Shown here in pieces: positions 9,518-18,974 of a stretch of DNA of 43,851 nucleotides. The position numbers were made by a program, and so were the translations under genes. The notes under the pieces were generated by a model. It was not told the DNA's origin. It did no database searches and was given only the letters and a program-made list of their open reading frames with translations. Numbering within the stretch: the stretch's first letter is position 1; each line of letters begins with the position of its first letter. Source of the stretch: an uncultured Synechococcus sp. (lineage in GTDB: Bacteria > Cyanobacteriota > Cyanobacteriia > PCC-6307 > Cyanobiaceae); contig CAJXFG010000003.1 in assembly GCA_913052185.1 (NCBI GenBank), positions 1 to 43,851 of the forward strand, read 5' to 3'.

Positions 9518-9518
9518 A

Positions 9519-9881
9519 ATGAGTGCATGCTCCGCGCTTGAGACGTTGATCGCCTCGGCGGCGGATCTCTGTCGCAAGCCTTTTCATCACGCCGTTCTGT
9601 CTGCCGACGATGCAACGCTCGACGACTACCGCGGACGGATTGAGTGTCGTGATGGCGATGGGCAGCGCCTCGATGAACTCGATCTCGAGCTGGAGGTGTA
9701 TCGCAGTGGTGTGGATCTGAACCTCACCCTTGCCTGGGTTGATCAACCGACCAGACCGATCCTCTGGCACGGTCAGCACCCGGTGTGGATGGATGGTGAA
9801 ACCGGCAAACGCTGCTCAGCTCCTGCCGATGGAGCACCTCTTGAGGCCCTGGCGAGGCGGCTCAGGGCTCTGCTGGCCTGA
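9519..9881 (+). CDS. Conserved hypothetical protein
   Basis: A 120-residue acidic soluble protein that begins 1 nt after the CIA30 stop codon. I see no known motif: the middle is an alternating beta pattern (GRIECRDGDGQRLDELDLELEV) and the C-terminus is a Leu/Arg/Ala helix. Coding is supported by operon packing and GC-rich third positions. Its TGA stop abuts the TCA stop complement of the convergent ilvD gene with no spacer. Confidence 0.75.
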   Translation: MSACSALETLIASAADLCRKPFHHAVLSADDATLDDYRGRIECRDGDGQRLDELDLELEVYRSGVDLNLTLAWVDQPTRPILWHGQHPVWMDGETGKRCSAPADGAPLEALARRLRALLA

Positions 9882-11552
<1,671 letters not shown>

Positions 11553-11604
11553 GAAGGTTCTCGCGTTGCGGCGAATGACTTCCGTCAACCTACCGGCCGC
11601 TCTG

Positions 11605-11901
11605 TCACTGCCTGGAGCCGAGATCCTCCAGTTGACGGCGCACATCCGCGATTGCCGAATTCAGCTGTTCGACCCGAGCCTCCAGGTGGCTGTCGGCATC
11701 CACCTCGGGTCGGTCTCCGGCACTGATTGCCTCGCTGCCGTCCTGCATGCGCGGTGCGTAGAGCATCGACCGCTGGTTGCGCAGGCGACGGCGACGGTCA
11801 GCCTCCGAAAGCAGCCACCAGCCAAAGCCTGCGGCGCCCAGAACGGCGCCACTCACCAGCGTGGCCAGAGTTCCTGATGCAGAGTCCTGCTGCCGCGCCA
11901 T
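11605..11901 (-). CDS. Small single-pass membrane protein with C-terminal coiled coil
   Basis: A 98-residue protein. One hydrophobic segment (about residues 11-31, Gly/Ala/Leu/Trp-rich) is followed by an Arg-rich stretch ([13 protein letters not shown]) and a C-terminal helix with heptad spacing (about residues 72-94). The positive charges after the segment suggest the C-terminus is cytoplasmic. No family recognised. It lies 52 nt upstream of ilvD and downstream of the UPRT-like gene, all on the same strand. Confidence 0.72.
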   Translation of the reverse strand: MARQQDSASGTLATLVSGAVLGAAGFGWWLLSEADRRRRLRNQRSMLYAPRMQDGSEAISAGDRPEVDADSHLEARVEQLNSAIADVRRQLEDLGSRQ

Positions 11902-11925
11902 GGGCTTCCATTGAATGCATCCAGC

Positions 11926-12543
11926 CTAGTTCGGCTGAGAGGTTCTGATTCCCAGTCTCTGCAGGGGATCACCGATTCCTGGAAGGATCCGGTTTCGCTC
12001 ATCGAGGTCCGCATCGATGCAGGCTGTGTGGATGGTGATCTCCGGGTAGGCCTCGCCGATGCGTTTCAGTCCTGGACTGGCGCTGAGGGCAGTGATGACC
12101 CGCAGCCTCGGCGCTTCGACGCCCAGTTGCTCCAGCCTTTCAAGCAGGCCCATCAGCTCGTCGCCATGACGGATCTGATCCAGAAGCAGCACCACACCTG
12201 CCTGGCTTTCAATCGCGTCCGGCAGTCCAGCCAGGCAGAGCTCAGCATTGGGCAGCACCTGGCGGGCACCCTGCCAGAGGTGGAGTCCACCCGGGATCAT
12301 CGGCACGGCCAGCAGTGGCACGGCTGACTCGATCACGGTGCCCTCCGTGCTGCCCAGAGGGGTTTTCACCACATCTCTGCGATGGGGCAGCCAGTCACGC
12401 AACGCTTCGTAGCTGAGCCAGCGGCCCAGTTCCTCCATGGCGGTTCGGAACAACGCCGGTGGCGTTCCCTCATGCCTCAGCACGGTCAGCCAGTGGGCGA
12501 TCAGGGGGTGGGGCGGCACCACCACCCGGAGAGTCTTGGCCAT
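11926..12543 (-). CDS. upp: Uracil phosphoribosyltransferase-like protein, key motifs degraded
   Basis: The 205-residue length and N-terminus (VVVPPHPLIAHWLTVLRHEGTPPALFR) match UPRT, which makes UMP from uracil and PRPP. However, the PRPP-binding loop, normally DPMLATGGT-like, reads LDQIRHGDE, with the Thr-Gly-Gly lost. The C-terminal uracil-binding motif, normally PGLGDAGDRLFGT-like, reads PGIGDPLQRLGI. Residues around IVPGLGD are partly kept. The fold is therefore probably retained, but normal catalysis is doubtful; a regulatory or altered-substrate role is possible. The gene is intact and has ordinary codon use, so it is under selection rather than a fresh pseudogene. Confidence 0.82.
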   Translation of the reverse strand: MAKTLRVVVPPHPLIAHWLTVLRHEGTPPALFRTAMEELGRWLSYEALRDWLPHRRDVVKTPLGSTEGTVIESAVPLLAVPMIPGGLHLWQGARQVLPNAELCLAGLPDAIESQAGVVLLLDQIRHGDELMGLLERLEQLGVEAPRLRVITALSASPGLKRIGEAYPEITIHTACIDADLDERNRILPGIGDPLQRLGIRTSQPN

Positions 12544-12630
12544 GACGCGTGGCTGGGCAGTCGTCTGCCATATCGTGACGGCTCAAGTTACGGCAGTTGT
12601 TCCCAGGAGCCTGTCGAGCGTTCATTCACC

Positions 12631-13161
12631 ATGTTCTTGCCAGCACCTTTTCCGTCTGTTGTCCGGCGCCTGATCGCCTCGTTGTTCTGTGGTCTGCTTG
12701 TTGTGACCGGGCTTGTCACCACTGCTGGTTCTGCGCATGCGATCACGGCTCCCGAGCTTCGTGGTCAACGGGCTGTTCAGGACATCACAGCCGACATGCA
12801 TGGACGCGACCTCAAGGAAAAGGAATTCCTGAAGGCAGATCTGCGCGAGGTCAATCTCAGTGAGACGGATCTCCGGGGTGCCGTGATCAACACATCCCAG
12901 CTGCAGGGTGCTGATCTACGCGGAGCGGACCTTGAAGATGTGGTGGCGTTCTCCAGCCGCTTCGATGGTGCGGACCTTCGCGACGCCAACTTCACCAATG
13001 CGATGTTGATGCAGAGCCGTTTCAATGATGCAGAGATCGAAGGGACCGATTTCAGCAACGCGGTGATCGATCTCACGCAGCTCAAGGCTTTGTGCAGTCG
13101 TGCCAGTGGTGTCAACAGCCGCAGCGGCCTCAGCACCCGTGAATCGCTCGGGTGTCGCTGA
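12631..13161 (+). CDS. Secreted/lumenal pentapeptide-repeat protein
   Basis: A 176-residue protein with a clear signal peptide (hydrophobic core about residues 14-35, cleavage after SAHA). The mature part is made of A(D/N)LXX pentapeptides (LKADLREVNLSETDLRGAV; LQGADLRGADLEDV; FDGADLRDANFTNA; FNDAEIEGTDFSNA), which fold as a right-handed quadrilateral beta helix. It ends with two cysteines (LCSR…LGCR) that could form a disulfide. Cyanobacterial proteins of this type sit in the thylakoid lumen or periplasm; function unknown. Its TGA overlaps the ATG of the CobW gene. Confidence 0.9.
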   Translation: MFLPAPFPSVVRRLIASLFCGLLVVTGLVTTAGSAHAITAPELRGQRAVQDITADMHGRDLKEKEFLKADLREVNLSETDLRGAVINTSQLQGADLRGADLEDVVAFSSRFDGADLRDANFTNAMLMQSRFNDAEIEGTDFSNAVIDLTQLKALCSRASGVNSRSGLSTRESLGCR

Positions 13162-14234
13162 TGCCTTCACGGCTTCCGGTCACTGTCATCACCGGGTTCC
13201 TTGGTGCCGGTAAGACCACACTTCTTCGTCATCTCCTGGTCAACAGTGGCCAGCGTCTGGCCGTGATGGTCAATGAATTCGGCACGGTCGGTCTCGACGG
13301 TGATCTGATCCGCAGCTGTGGTTTCTGCCCCGACGACGAGGTCGATGCCCGGTTGGTGGAGCTCAACAACGGCTGTCTGTGCTGCACGGTGCAGGACGAT
13401 TTCCTCCCGACGATGGAGACATTGCTCCAACGTGCCGAGCAGCTGGATGGCATCGTCGTTGAGACCAGCGGCCTCGCTCTGCCCAGGCCTTTGCTGCAGG
13501 CTCTTGAATGGCCAGCCATCCGTAAGCGGGTGCATGTGAATGGTGTGGTCACCGTTGTGGATGGGGAGGCACTCAGTGCCGGCAGTCCCGTCGGAGATCC
13601 TGCGGCCCTCGAGCGTCAGCGTCAGCAGGATCCCAATCTGGATCACCTCACAGCCATCGATGACTTGTTCAGGGATCAACTTGAGGCCGCCGATCTCGTC
13701 CTGATCAGCCGATCGGATTGTCTTGATGCTTCCCAGACGGAGACCGTGCAGCAGCAACTGGCTTCACGGCTGAGGTCGGGAGCCAGAACCCTTGCCATGT
13801 CGCGCGGCGTTGTCGACCCATCTCTGGTGCTGGGACTCAACGGTTCAAGGCCGCACGTCGACCACGATGCCAGCCATCACGACGGTCACCACCATCACGA
13901 TGACGACCACCATCACCATCACGATCACACCCATGTGGAGGCTGTCAGCGGTCAGATCCGTCTGGAGAGATCCTTCGAACGTGACGAGCTCGAACAGCTC
14001 CTCCGGAGCTTTGTCACTGACCATGATGTGATCCGGCTCAAGGGTCGTCTCTGGTTGCAGGGCAAAAGCCTTCCGCTTCAGATCCAGATGGTCGGACCTC
14101 GTCTTGAGAGCTGGTTTGAGTCAGCACCGGCATTGGCCTGGAAGCCTGAGGGGGCAAACGGTCTGGAGTTGGTGGTCATCGGGTTGCAGAACGATGCCAC
14201 GCAACAGCTGGAACATTGTCTTGAGGCCGTCTGA
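13161..14234 (+). CDS. CobW/COG0523 family GTPase with His-rich metal loop
   Basis: A G3E-family metallochaperone GTPase of 357 residues. Walker A GFLGAGKTTLL lies at about residues 12-22, the metal-binding CXCC motif (NNGCLCCTV) at about 70-78, the SRSD guanine-specificity region at about 180, and a His/Asp-rich stretch of about 25 residues at ~235-260 precedes the C-terminal CobW domain. Members insert or allocate Zn, Co or Fe; which metal is used here cannot be told from sequence. The start ATG shares one base with the pentapeptide gene stop, and the stop shares one base with the next ATG. Confidence 0.93.
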   Translation: MPSRLPVTVITGFLGAGKTTLLRHLLVNSGQRLAVMVNEFGTVGLDGDLIRSCGFCPDDEVDARLVELNNGCLCCTVQDDFLPTMETLLQRAEQLDGIVVETSGLALPRPLLQALEWPAIRKRVHVNGVVTVVDGEALSAGSPVGDPAALERQRQQDPNLDHLTAIDDLFRDQLEAADLVLISRSDCLDASQTETVQQQLASRLRSGARTLAMSRGVVDPSLVLGLNGSRPHVDHDASHHDGHHHHDDDHHHHHDHTHVEAVSGQIRLERSFERDELEQLLRSFVTDHDVIRLKGRLWLQGKSLPLQIQMVGPRLESWFESAPALAWKPEGANGLELVVIGLQNDATQQLEHCLEAV

Positions 14235-14602
14235 TGCGACGTTGCTGCGCTGCCATCACGGCCGCTGGTCTTCTCGGAATCGGCTGGACACCGTGCACTG
14301 CCGTCAGGGCGGATCAACTGGAGCTGGAGAGACGCTCGAGTGTCAGCTACCGCTGCGGTGGCGGAGAGCAGATCAAAGCCAGTTATTACGGTCTTCGCGA
14401 TCGCTCTCTGGACTTTGTGCGTCTTCAACTTCCGGATGGTCGTGAGCTGACGTTGCCACAGGTTTCCTCGGCATCGGGGGCCCGATTCAGTGCTGATCGC
14501 GACTTCACATGGTGGATCAAAGGCAACAGCGGCTTTCTTCAACAGCGTGACGCGCAGGGTCAGTGGCGCGTCACCCTGAACGCCTGCGATTCAGCGACCT
14601 AG
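14234..14602 (+). CDS. MliC-like (C-type lysozyme inhibitor fold) secreted protein
   Basis: A 122-residue protein with a signal peptide (basic MRRCC, hydrophobic core, cleavage near AVRA). The mature part has the MliC pattern: YRCGGGEQIKASYY, LPDGRELTLPQVSSASGARF and FTWWIKGNSGFLQQ, with two Cys (in YRCGG and NACDS) placed to form the family disulfide. MliC proteins inhibit C-type lysozyme in the periplasm. It is translationally coupled to the CobW gene and converges on an L,D-transpeptidase 19 bp away. Role here is inference. Confidence 0.8.
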   Translation: MRRCCAAITAAGLLGIGWTPCTAVRADQLELERRSSVSYRCGGGEQIKASYYGLRDRSLDFVRLQLPDGRELTLPQVSSASGARFSADRDFTWWIKGNSGFLQQRDAQGQWRVTLNACDSAT

Positions 14603-14621
14603 CGGCCTGGATACTGGTCTT

Positions 14622-15230
14622 TCAATCACGAACCTCAAGCCGATCAGTACCACTGCGTTCGATCAGTTGAGCCAGTTCAAGCATGTCGGCTCTGTTGACA
14701 AGGCCGATGCAACCCAGGGTGCCGCTGTTGGCATTCCGGAGTCCTGCGCTGGGATCCAGATGGATGCCCAGCACTCTGCGCCCGGTCACGAACGTGGGCT
14801 CGATGCTGATCCACACAGGGCCAAGCTCGGGATAGGCGCCGTCGTTGAGAGGCTCGACAACCCCCACGCTGTAGCGCCCGACGGGTAGTGGAGCACGGCT
14901 TCCCATGCGGTCACGATCCGCGTTCTGCCGGTTTGCCCTGCCGCTGACGGCGTCGAAACGGCGAAGGGGTTCCCCAGGGATTTCAACCTTGAGATTCCAG
15001 ATGGGATCTCCGGTTGCCTGCAGCTGCCGCTCCGTTCGTTCCAGCACGAGTGTGGGAACCGGATCTTCCTTCGGAGGTGCAGGCTCCAGCAACGCCATCA
15101 GCGACTGTCGTTGAGGTGGCTGCGCTTCAGCCCTTGCCTCAGACGACAAACCTGCACCTGCCACAACCAGGGCCAGGGTCAGACCTGAAACCAGGGGGCT
15201 GATCAGAGGACGAGTTCCGGCGATTTGCAT
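14622..15230 (-). CDS. L,D-transpeptidase (YkuD domain), secreted
   Basis: Makes 3-3 peptidoglycan cross-links or anchors proteins to peptidoglycan in the periplasm. The 202-residue protein has a signal sequence (core about residues 8-32, cleavage near ARA) and a YkuD domain. LPVGRYSVG and LGIHLDPSAG supply the conserved His, and SGTLGCIGLVN supplies the catalytic Cys of the HX(n)SxGC(I/V)(R/G)L motif; the usual Arg after Cys is Gly here. The ATG at 15230 gives the signal peptide. Confidence 0.86.
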   Translation of the reverse strand: MQIAGTRPLISPLVSGLTLALVVAGAGLSSEARAEAQPPQRQSLMALLEPAPPKEDPVPTLVLERTERQLQATGDPIWNLKVEIPGEPLRRFDAVSGRANRQNADRDRMGSRAPLPVGRYSVGVVEPLNDGAYPELGPVWISIEPTFVTGRRVLGIHLDPSAGLRNANSGTLGCIGLVNRADMLELAQLIERSGTDRLEVRD

Positions 15231-15299
15231 CCCGTTGGCAGAAAACCTGCCCTTACCTAAGGGGGATGATTATCCCTTGATGAACGAATAAACGGTTTC

Positions 15300-15857
15300 T
15301 CAGCTGGCCTTGAGTTGGCGCCAGTCCAGGCCTGGGCAATGGGCAACGATCGCCGCCGTTCTGACCATGTAATCCCCATAGGCGGGAAGCTGTCGAAGCA
15401 GCGCGCGCTCCTCTCGTCGTGCCTTCCCCACCAGGACTCCTGCGAGACCAAGCAGGAGCAGGAGATGCAAGAGGCTTCCCAAGGCGATCACCACTCCTAG
15501 CGAACACACCAGAACCGCTCGGTAAAGAGGATGTCGGCAGTGTGCATAGACCCCTGTGGTCACCAGAGCCGCTCCCTGTTTGGGGTCTGGCAACGGAGAC
15601 AGGCTGGGGCCAAGTGCCAGGAAGCCCTGCAGGGCCAAGACCAGTCCCAGCCCCAGGGTCATCAGGCCCATCAGTTGAACAGCATGAGGCCAGTCAATCC
15701 CGAAGGCCTGTGGCTTCGGCCAGGCAGGGGCCAGATGACAGCTGATCAGGGTCAGCTGTGCCAGCAGCCACCACTCACCGCGGCGGTTGTTGAGCCAACC
15801 TTCCCAGCTCAGTCCCCAGCCTGTGAATGCTTGCTTCCAGTCGGACACGGTGGGCAC
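15300..15857 (-). CDS. Isoprenylcysteine carboxyl methyltransferase-like membrane protein
   Basis: A 185-residue integral membrane protein with four hydrophobic segments. GVYAHCRHPLYRAVLVCSLG followed by EERALLRQLPAYGDYM is the S-adenosylmethionine-binding signature of the ICMT/PEMT superfamily (RHPxY…EE..L…Y..Y). The substrate in cyanobacteria is unknown. Start is GTG at 15857; another GTG is three codons downstream. It is divergent from the SDR gene by 59 bp. Confidence 0.84.
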   Translation of the reverse strand: MPTVSDWKQAFTGWGLSWEGWLNNRRGEWWLLAQLTLISCHLAPAWPKPQAFGIDWPHAVQLMGLMTLGLGLVLALQGFLALGPSLSPLPDPKQGAALVTTGVYAHCRHPLYRAVLVCSLGVVIALGSLLHLLLLLGLAGVLVGKARREERALLRQLPAYGDYMVRTAAIVAHCPGLDWRQLKAS

Positions 15858-15916
15858 CTCCCATCACGGCTGTCCCGGGAGTGGGACCATGCATCAATCC
15901 TGACGTCCGATGCATC

Positions 15917-16621
15917 ATGAGAACCGTCGTGATCACAGGTTCCAACAGGGGTATCGGAGCTGCGGTGGCGCATACCCTGCTCCAGCAGGGGCATCGTGTC
16001 TGCCTGGCAGTGCGTGAGCCTGAGAGATTGCTGGGAACTGATCTGGATCCAGGCCAGGCACCCGAGAAACTCATCGCATGCCCCTATGACGCTCGGGTGC
16101 CAGAGGATGCTCAACGGATCGTCGAGAGGGCTCTGACGCACTTTGGCTCTCTGGACACGCTCATTCACTGCGCCGGGATTCTGCGTCGCACCCCTCTGCT
16201 ATTCAGTGAGGAGCAACGTCATGAGCCGGACGAACTCTGGTCTGTGAATGTGATGGGGCCATGGTGGTTGACCCGGGCTGCCTGGCCTGCACTTGTGGAG
16301 TCCGGGCGGGGTCGGATCCAGGTGCTGGTTTCCATGAGTGGCAAGCGTTGCAAAGGAACGCTTGCTGGTTACACAGCAAGCAAATTCGCATTGATGGGCC
16401 TGTGCCAGGCCATGCGCAACGAGGGCTGGGACCAGGGGATTCGTGTCACGGCCGTCTGTCCCGGCTGGGTCAACACAGAGATGGCCGCAGGGGTCAAAAC
16501 AATGCCGCCCGAGCAGATGACGCAGCCCCAGGATCTGGCGAGTCTCTGCGCCCATCTGCTCACACTGCCTTCGGCAGCGGTGCCGTTTGAGTGCGCTGTC
16601 AATGCATCGCTGGAGCGGTGA
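15917..16621 (+). CDS. Short-chain dehydrogenase/reductase
   Basis: A 234-residue classical SDR. NAD(P) binding is shown by VVITGSNRGIGAAVA at the N-terminus, the structural Asn by NVMGPWWLTRA, and the active site by VSMSGKRCK…GYTASKFALMG (Ser, Tyr, Lys at about 140-158). PGWVNTEMA follows as in the family. Substrate is not predictable. I chose the ATG at 15917 because the Rossmann fold begins there. The TGA stop abuts the convergent gene's stop in a shared TGATCA. Confidence 0.9.
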   Translation: MRTVVITGSNRGIGAAVAHTLLQQGHRVCLAVREPERLLGTDLDPGQAPEKLIACPYDARVPEDAQRIVERALTHFGSLDTLIHCAGILRRTPLLFSEEQRHEPDELWSVNVMGPWWLTRAAWPALVESGRGRIQVLVSMSGKRCKGTLAGYTASKFALMGLCQAMRNEGWDQGIRVTAVCPGWVNTEMAAGVKTMPPEQMTQPQDLASLCAHLLTLPSAAVPFECAVNASLER

Positions 16622-16972
16622 TCAATCCAGAGGGATCTCCCCTCTGGCACAAACCTCGTTCCAGCAGAGCGTCTGTTCCGCAATCCAGCGAGCCTTCACT
16701 GTGGTCCAGTCGCTTTGCTCATTGAGCTGCATCCGCATCTGACCGCTGCCGTCATGGCGGAAGCGGACGGTGCGGTTCTCGAATGCGAGTTGCCAGCTGG
16801 CTCCAGGCTGATCGCTTTCGTAGCGACAGAGCTGCCAATCCTGCTGCTGTTGCCGGCACTCCACAGGCAGGCTGAGTGCTGGTCTGGCTGGAGCCGCCAT
16901 GCCGAGTCCCGCCGTGATCATCAGCGCGGCAGGCGTCAGTGAGCGGATCAGGGGCGCCAGTGGAACGATCAC
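16622..16972 (-). CDS. Small secreted protein of unknown function
   Basis: A 116-residue protein with GTG start and a signal peptide (hydrophobic to about residue 33, Ala/Pro-rich cleavage region). The mature ~80 residues have three Cys (VECRQQQ, LCRYE, LCWNEVCARG contains two more) and Trp-rich beta-like strands (WQLAFENRTVRF). No family recognised. It is divergent from purS across 101 bp and abuts the SDR gene tail to tail. Confidence 0.72.
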   Translation of the reverse strand: MIVPLAPLIRSLTPAALMITAGLGMAAPARPALSLPVECRQQQQDWQLCRYESDQPGASWQLAFENRTVRFRHDGSGQMRMQLNEQSDWTTVKARWIAEQTLCWNEVCARGEIPLD

Positions 16973-17073
16973 GGACCGGCTATCGCGTGGAAGGGGCTGT
17001 TTTCAACCTGCATTTCGTCGAACGAAAGCGGTCCCCTGGCCTGTCAAGATTTAACAATTGCCGCTCGGAGCCC

Positions 17074-17328
17074 GTGCCGCGTTACCAAGCCCGTGTTCTG
17101 GTGCATCTGCGCCCATCGGTTCTCGATCCAGCCGGAGAGGCCGCCCGGGCTGCCGCCTCCCGCCTCGGTGTGGATGGAGTGGAGCGACTGCGCATCGGCA
17201 AAGCCGTGGAACTGGAGCTGGAGGCGGCCGACGAAGCGGAAGCACGGCGAAACCTGGAGTTGCTCAGCGATCGGCTGCTGGCCAATCCTGTGATCGAGAA
17301 CTGGACTCTTGAGCTGACCCAGTCATGA
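17074..17328 (+). CDS. purS: Phosphoribosylformylglycinamidine synthase, PurS subunit
   Basis: PurS bridges PurL and PurQ in the FGAM synthase complex, fourth step of purine synthesis. The 84 residues (family 80-85) read [20 protein letters not shown]…[19 protein letters not shown], and end [11 protein letters not shown], all typical. The start is the GTG at 17074; upstream in-frame codons back to 16939 do not look conserved. It overlaps purQ by 4 nt (ATGA). Confidence 0.94.
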   Translation: MPRYQARVLVHLRPSVLDPAGEAARAAASRLGVDGVERLRIGKAVELELEAADEAEARRNLELLSDRLLANPVIENWTLELTQS

Positions 17329-17978
17329 CCATCGGGGTTGTCGTTTTTCCAGGATCCAACTGCGATCGCGATGTTCGCTGGGCCACAGAGGGATGTCTGG
17401 GTCTGCCCACGCGCTATCTCTGGCATGAGGAACGGGATCTCAGTGGTCTTGATGCTGTCGTGCTTCCCGGAGGATTCAGTTACGGGGACTACCTGCGCTG
17501 CGGAGCGATTGCCAGATTCGCTCCGGTTCTTGAATCACTGCTGACCTTTGCTTCATCCGGTGGACGGGTGCTGGGCATCTGCAATGGTTTCCAGGTGTTG
17601 ACGGAGCTGGGACTGCTGCCTGGCGCGCTCACCCGCAACCGTGATCTCCATTTCATCTGTGAGGACACCGCCCTTTCTGTGGTGAGTGATCGCTCGCCAT
17701 GGTTGTCGTCTCACGATCGCGGAAGTCAGTTCTCCCTGCCCATTGCCCATGGTGAAGGGCGTTACCACTGCAGCGATGACACGCTCAAGCAGCTGCAGGA
17801 TGATGACGCCATTGCCCTGCAGTACTGCACGAACCCCAACGGATCCGTGTCTGATATCGCCGGCATCACCAATGCCTCGGGTTCGGTTCTTGGCCTGATG
17901 CCTCACCCTGAGCGCGCCTGTGATCCACACACAGGTGGCACGGCCGGTCGCGCCATCCTGGAAGCGCTGCTCTCCTGA
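17325..17978 (+). CDS. purQ: Phosphoribosylformylglycinamidine synthase, glutaminase subunit PurQ
   Basis: Class I glutamine amidotransferase that supplies ammonia to PurL. The 217-residue protein has [12 protein letters not shown] at the start, [12 protein letters not shown], the nucleophile elbow GICNGFQ (Cys about residue 86) and the catalytic His/Glu in MPHPERA near the C-terminus. It is translationally coupled to purS. purL is not in this window. Confidence 0.97.
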   Translation: MTIGVVVFPGSNCDRDVRWATEGCLGLPTRYLWHEERDLSGLDAVVLPGGFSYGDYLRCGAIARFAPVLESLLTFASSGGRVLGICNGFQVLTELGLLPGALTRNRDLHFICEDTALSVVSDRSPWLSSHDRGSQFSLPIAHGEGRYHCSDDTLKQLQDDDAIALQYCTNPNGSVSDIAGITNASGSVLGLMPHPERACDPHTGGTAGRAILEALLS

Positions 17979-17981
17979 CCC

Positions 17982-18956
17982 ATGCGTCGTCGTTCTCTTC
18001 TGGCGCTGGCGCTCTCTGCCGGCTCAGGGGTTGTTGCGTCCGTCGCTGGAGGTCAGGCCAAGGCCGCCTCAGGGTTCCGATCACTTCGGCCTTTGGCTCC
18101 ACTCCGCCCTGGTTCACGGTTGAGGGCCATCAATCCAGGCACCTGGATGGACCCCGATACGGATTTCACACCGCTGATGCAGCGTTGCGCTGCACAGGGA
18201 TGGAGTCTTGAAATCCCAGAGAGCGTCAGAGGGCAGTGGCAATGGTTTTCAGCAACGGATGCTCAGCGGCGCGCGTCACTTGAGGAGGCTTGGAATGATC
18301 CGACGCTCGATGGCGTGGTGTATGTCGGAGGTGGCTGGGGTGCTGCGCGAGTTCTTGAGTCAGGACTGAGGTTTCCCAGGCGGCCTTTCTGGTCTCTGGG
18401 CTTCTCTGACAGCAGTGCCCTTCTGCTGGCGCAGTGGCAGGCCGGTCTGCTGGGCGCTGTCCACGGGTCTGCCTGGGGCGTTGATGAACAGTGGCAACGC
18501 ACGGTCGACCTGATGTGCGGACGACCGACCCCTCCCTTGCAAGGCCGTGGGTTGCGTGGCCTTAAGGCCTTGGGTCGACTGGTCGTCACCAACCTGACGG
18601 TTGCAACGCATCTCATTGGCACCCGATGGTTTCCCTCGCTCAAAGGAGCGATTCTGGTGCTGGAGGATGTGGGCGAGGCGCCCTATCGGGTGGATCGAAT
18701 GCTCACCCAGTGGCGAAGTGCCGGTCTTTTGAACGGTCTGTCAGGCGTGGCCTGTGGTCGTTTCAGCTGGAAGAAAGATGACATCCTTCCTGGCGACTTC
18801 ACGATGGCGGAAATTCTTGAAGAACGCCTGGGGGATCTCGGCGTGCCCCTGGTTGTGGATCTTCCCCTGGGACATGGTTTGCCGAACATGGCACTCCCGC
18901 TGGGTCGGCAAGCATTGCTCGATGCGAGATCAGGACAACTCTCCCTGCAGACCTGA
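17982..18956 (+). CDS. ldcA: L,D-carboxypeptidase (peptidase S66), exported
   Basis: Removes the terminal D-Ala from murein tetrapeptides during peptidoglycan recycling. The 324-residue protein carries the S66 triad: Ser in LGFSDSSALL (about residue 140), Glu in VLEDVGEAPYRVDR (about 223) and His in LGHGLPNMALPLG (about 305). The N-terminus MRRRSLLALALSAGSG looks like a signal peptide with a possible twin-arginine start, although canonical LdcA is cytoplasmic, so export needs checking. It begins 3 nt after purQ. Confidence 0.88.
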   Translation: MRRRSLLALALSAGSGVVASVAGGQAKAASGFRSLRPLAPLRPGSRLRAINPGTWMDPDTDFTPLMQRCAAQGWSLEIPESVRGQWQWFSATDAQRRASLEEAWNDPTLDGVVYVGGGWGAARVLESGLRFPRRPFWSLGFSDSSALLLAQWQAGLLGAVHGSAWGVDEQWQRTVDLMCGRPTPPLQGRGLRGLKALGRLVVTNLTVATHLIGTRWFPSLKGAILVLEDVGEAPYRVDRMLTQWRSAGLLNGLSGVACGRFSWKKDDILPGDFTMAEILEERLGDLGVPLVVDLPLGHGLPNMALPLGRQALLDARSGQLSLQT

Positions 18957-18974
18957 AGCATTTTTGGGTGCGAA

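Noticed and set aside
13900-13940. His-codon run in the CobW gene as a possible simple repeat or artefact
   Set aside because: CAC/CAT/GAC codons vary and the loop is normal for COG0523 proteins.
15248-15280. AAGGG…CCCTT dyad upstream of the L,D-transpeptidase, resembling a partial Fur box
   Set aside because: Only the core GATAATCAT matches; flanking positions do not.
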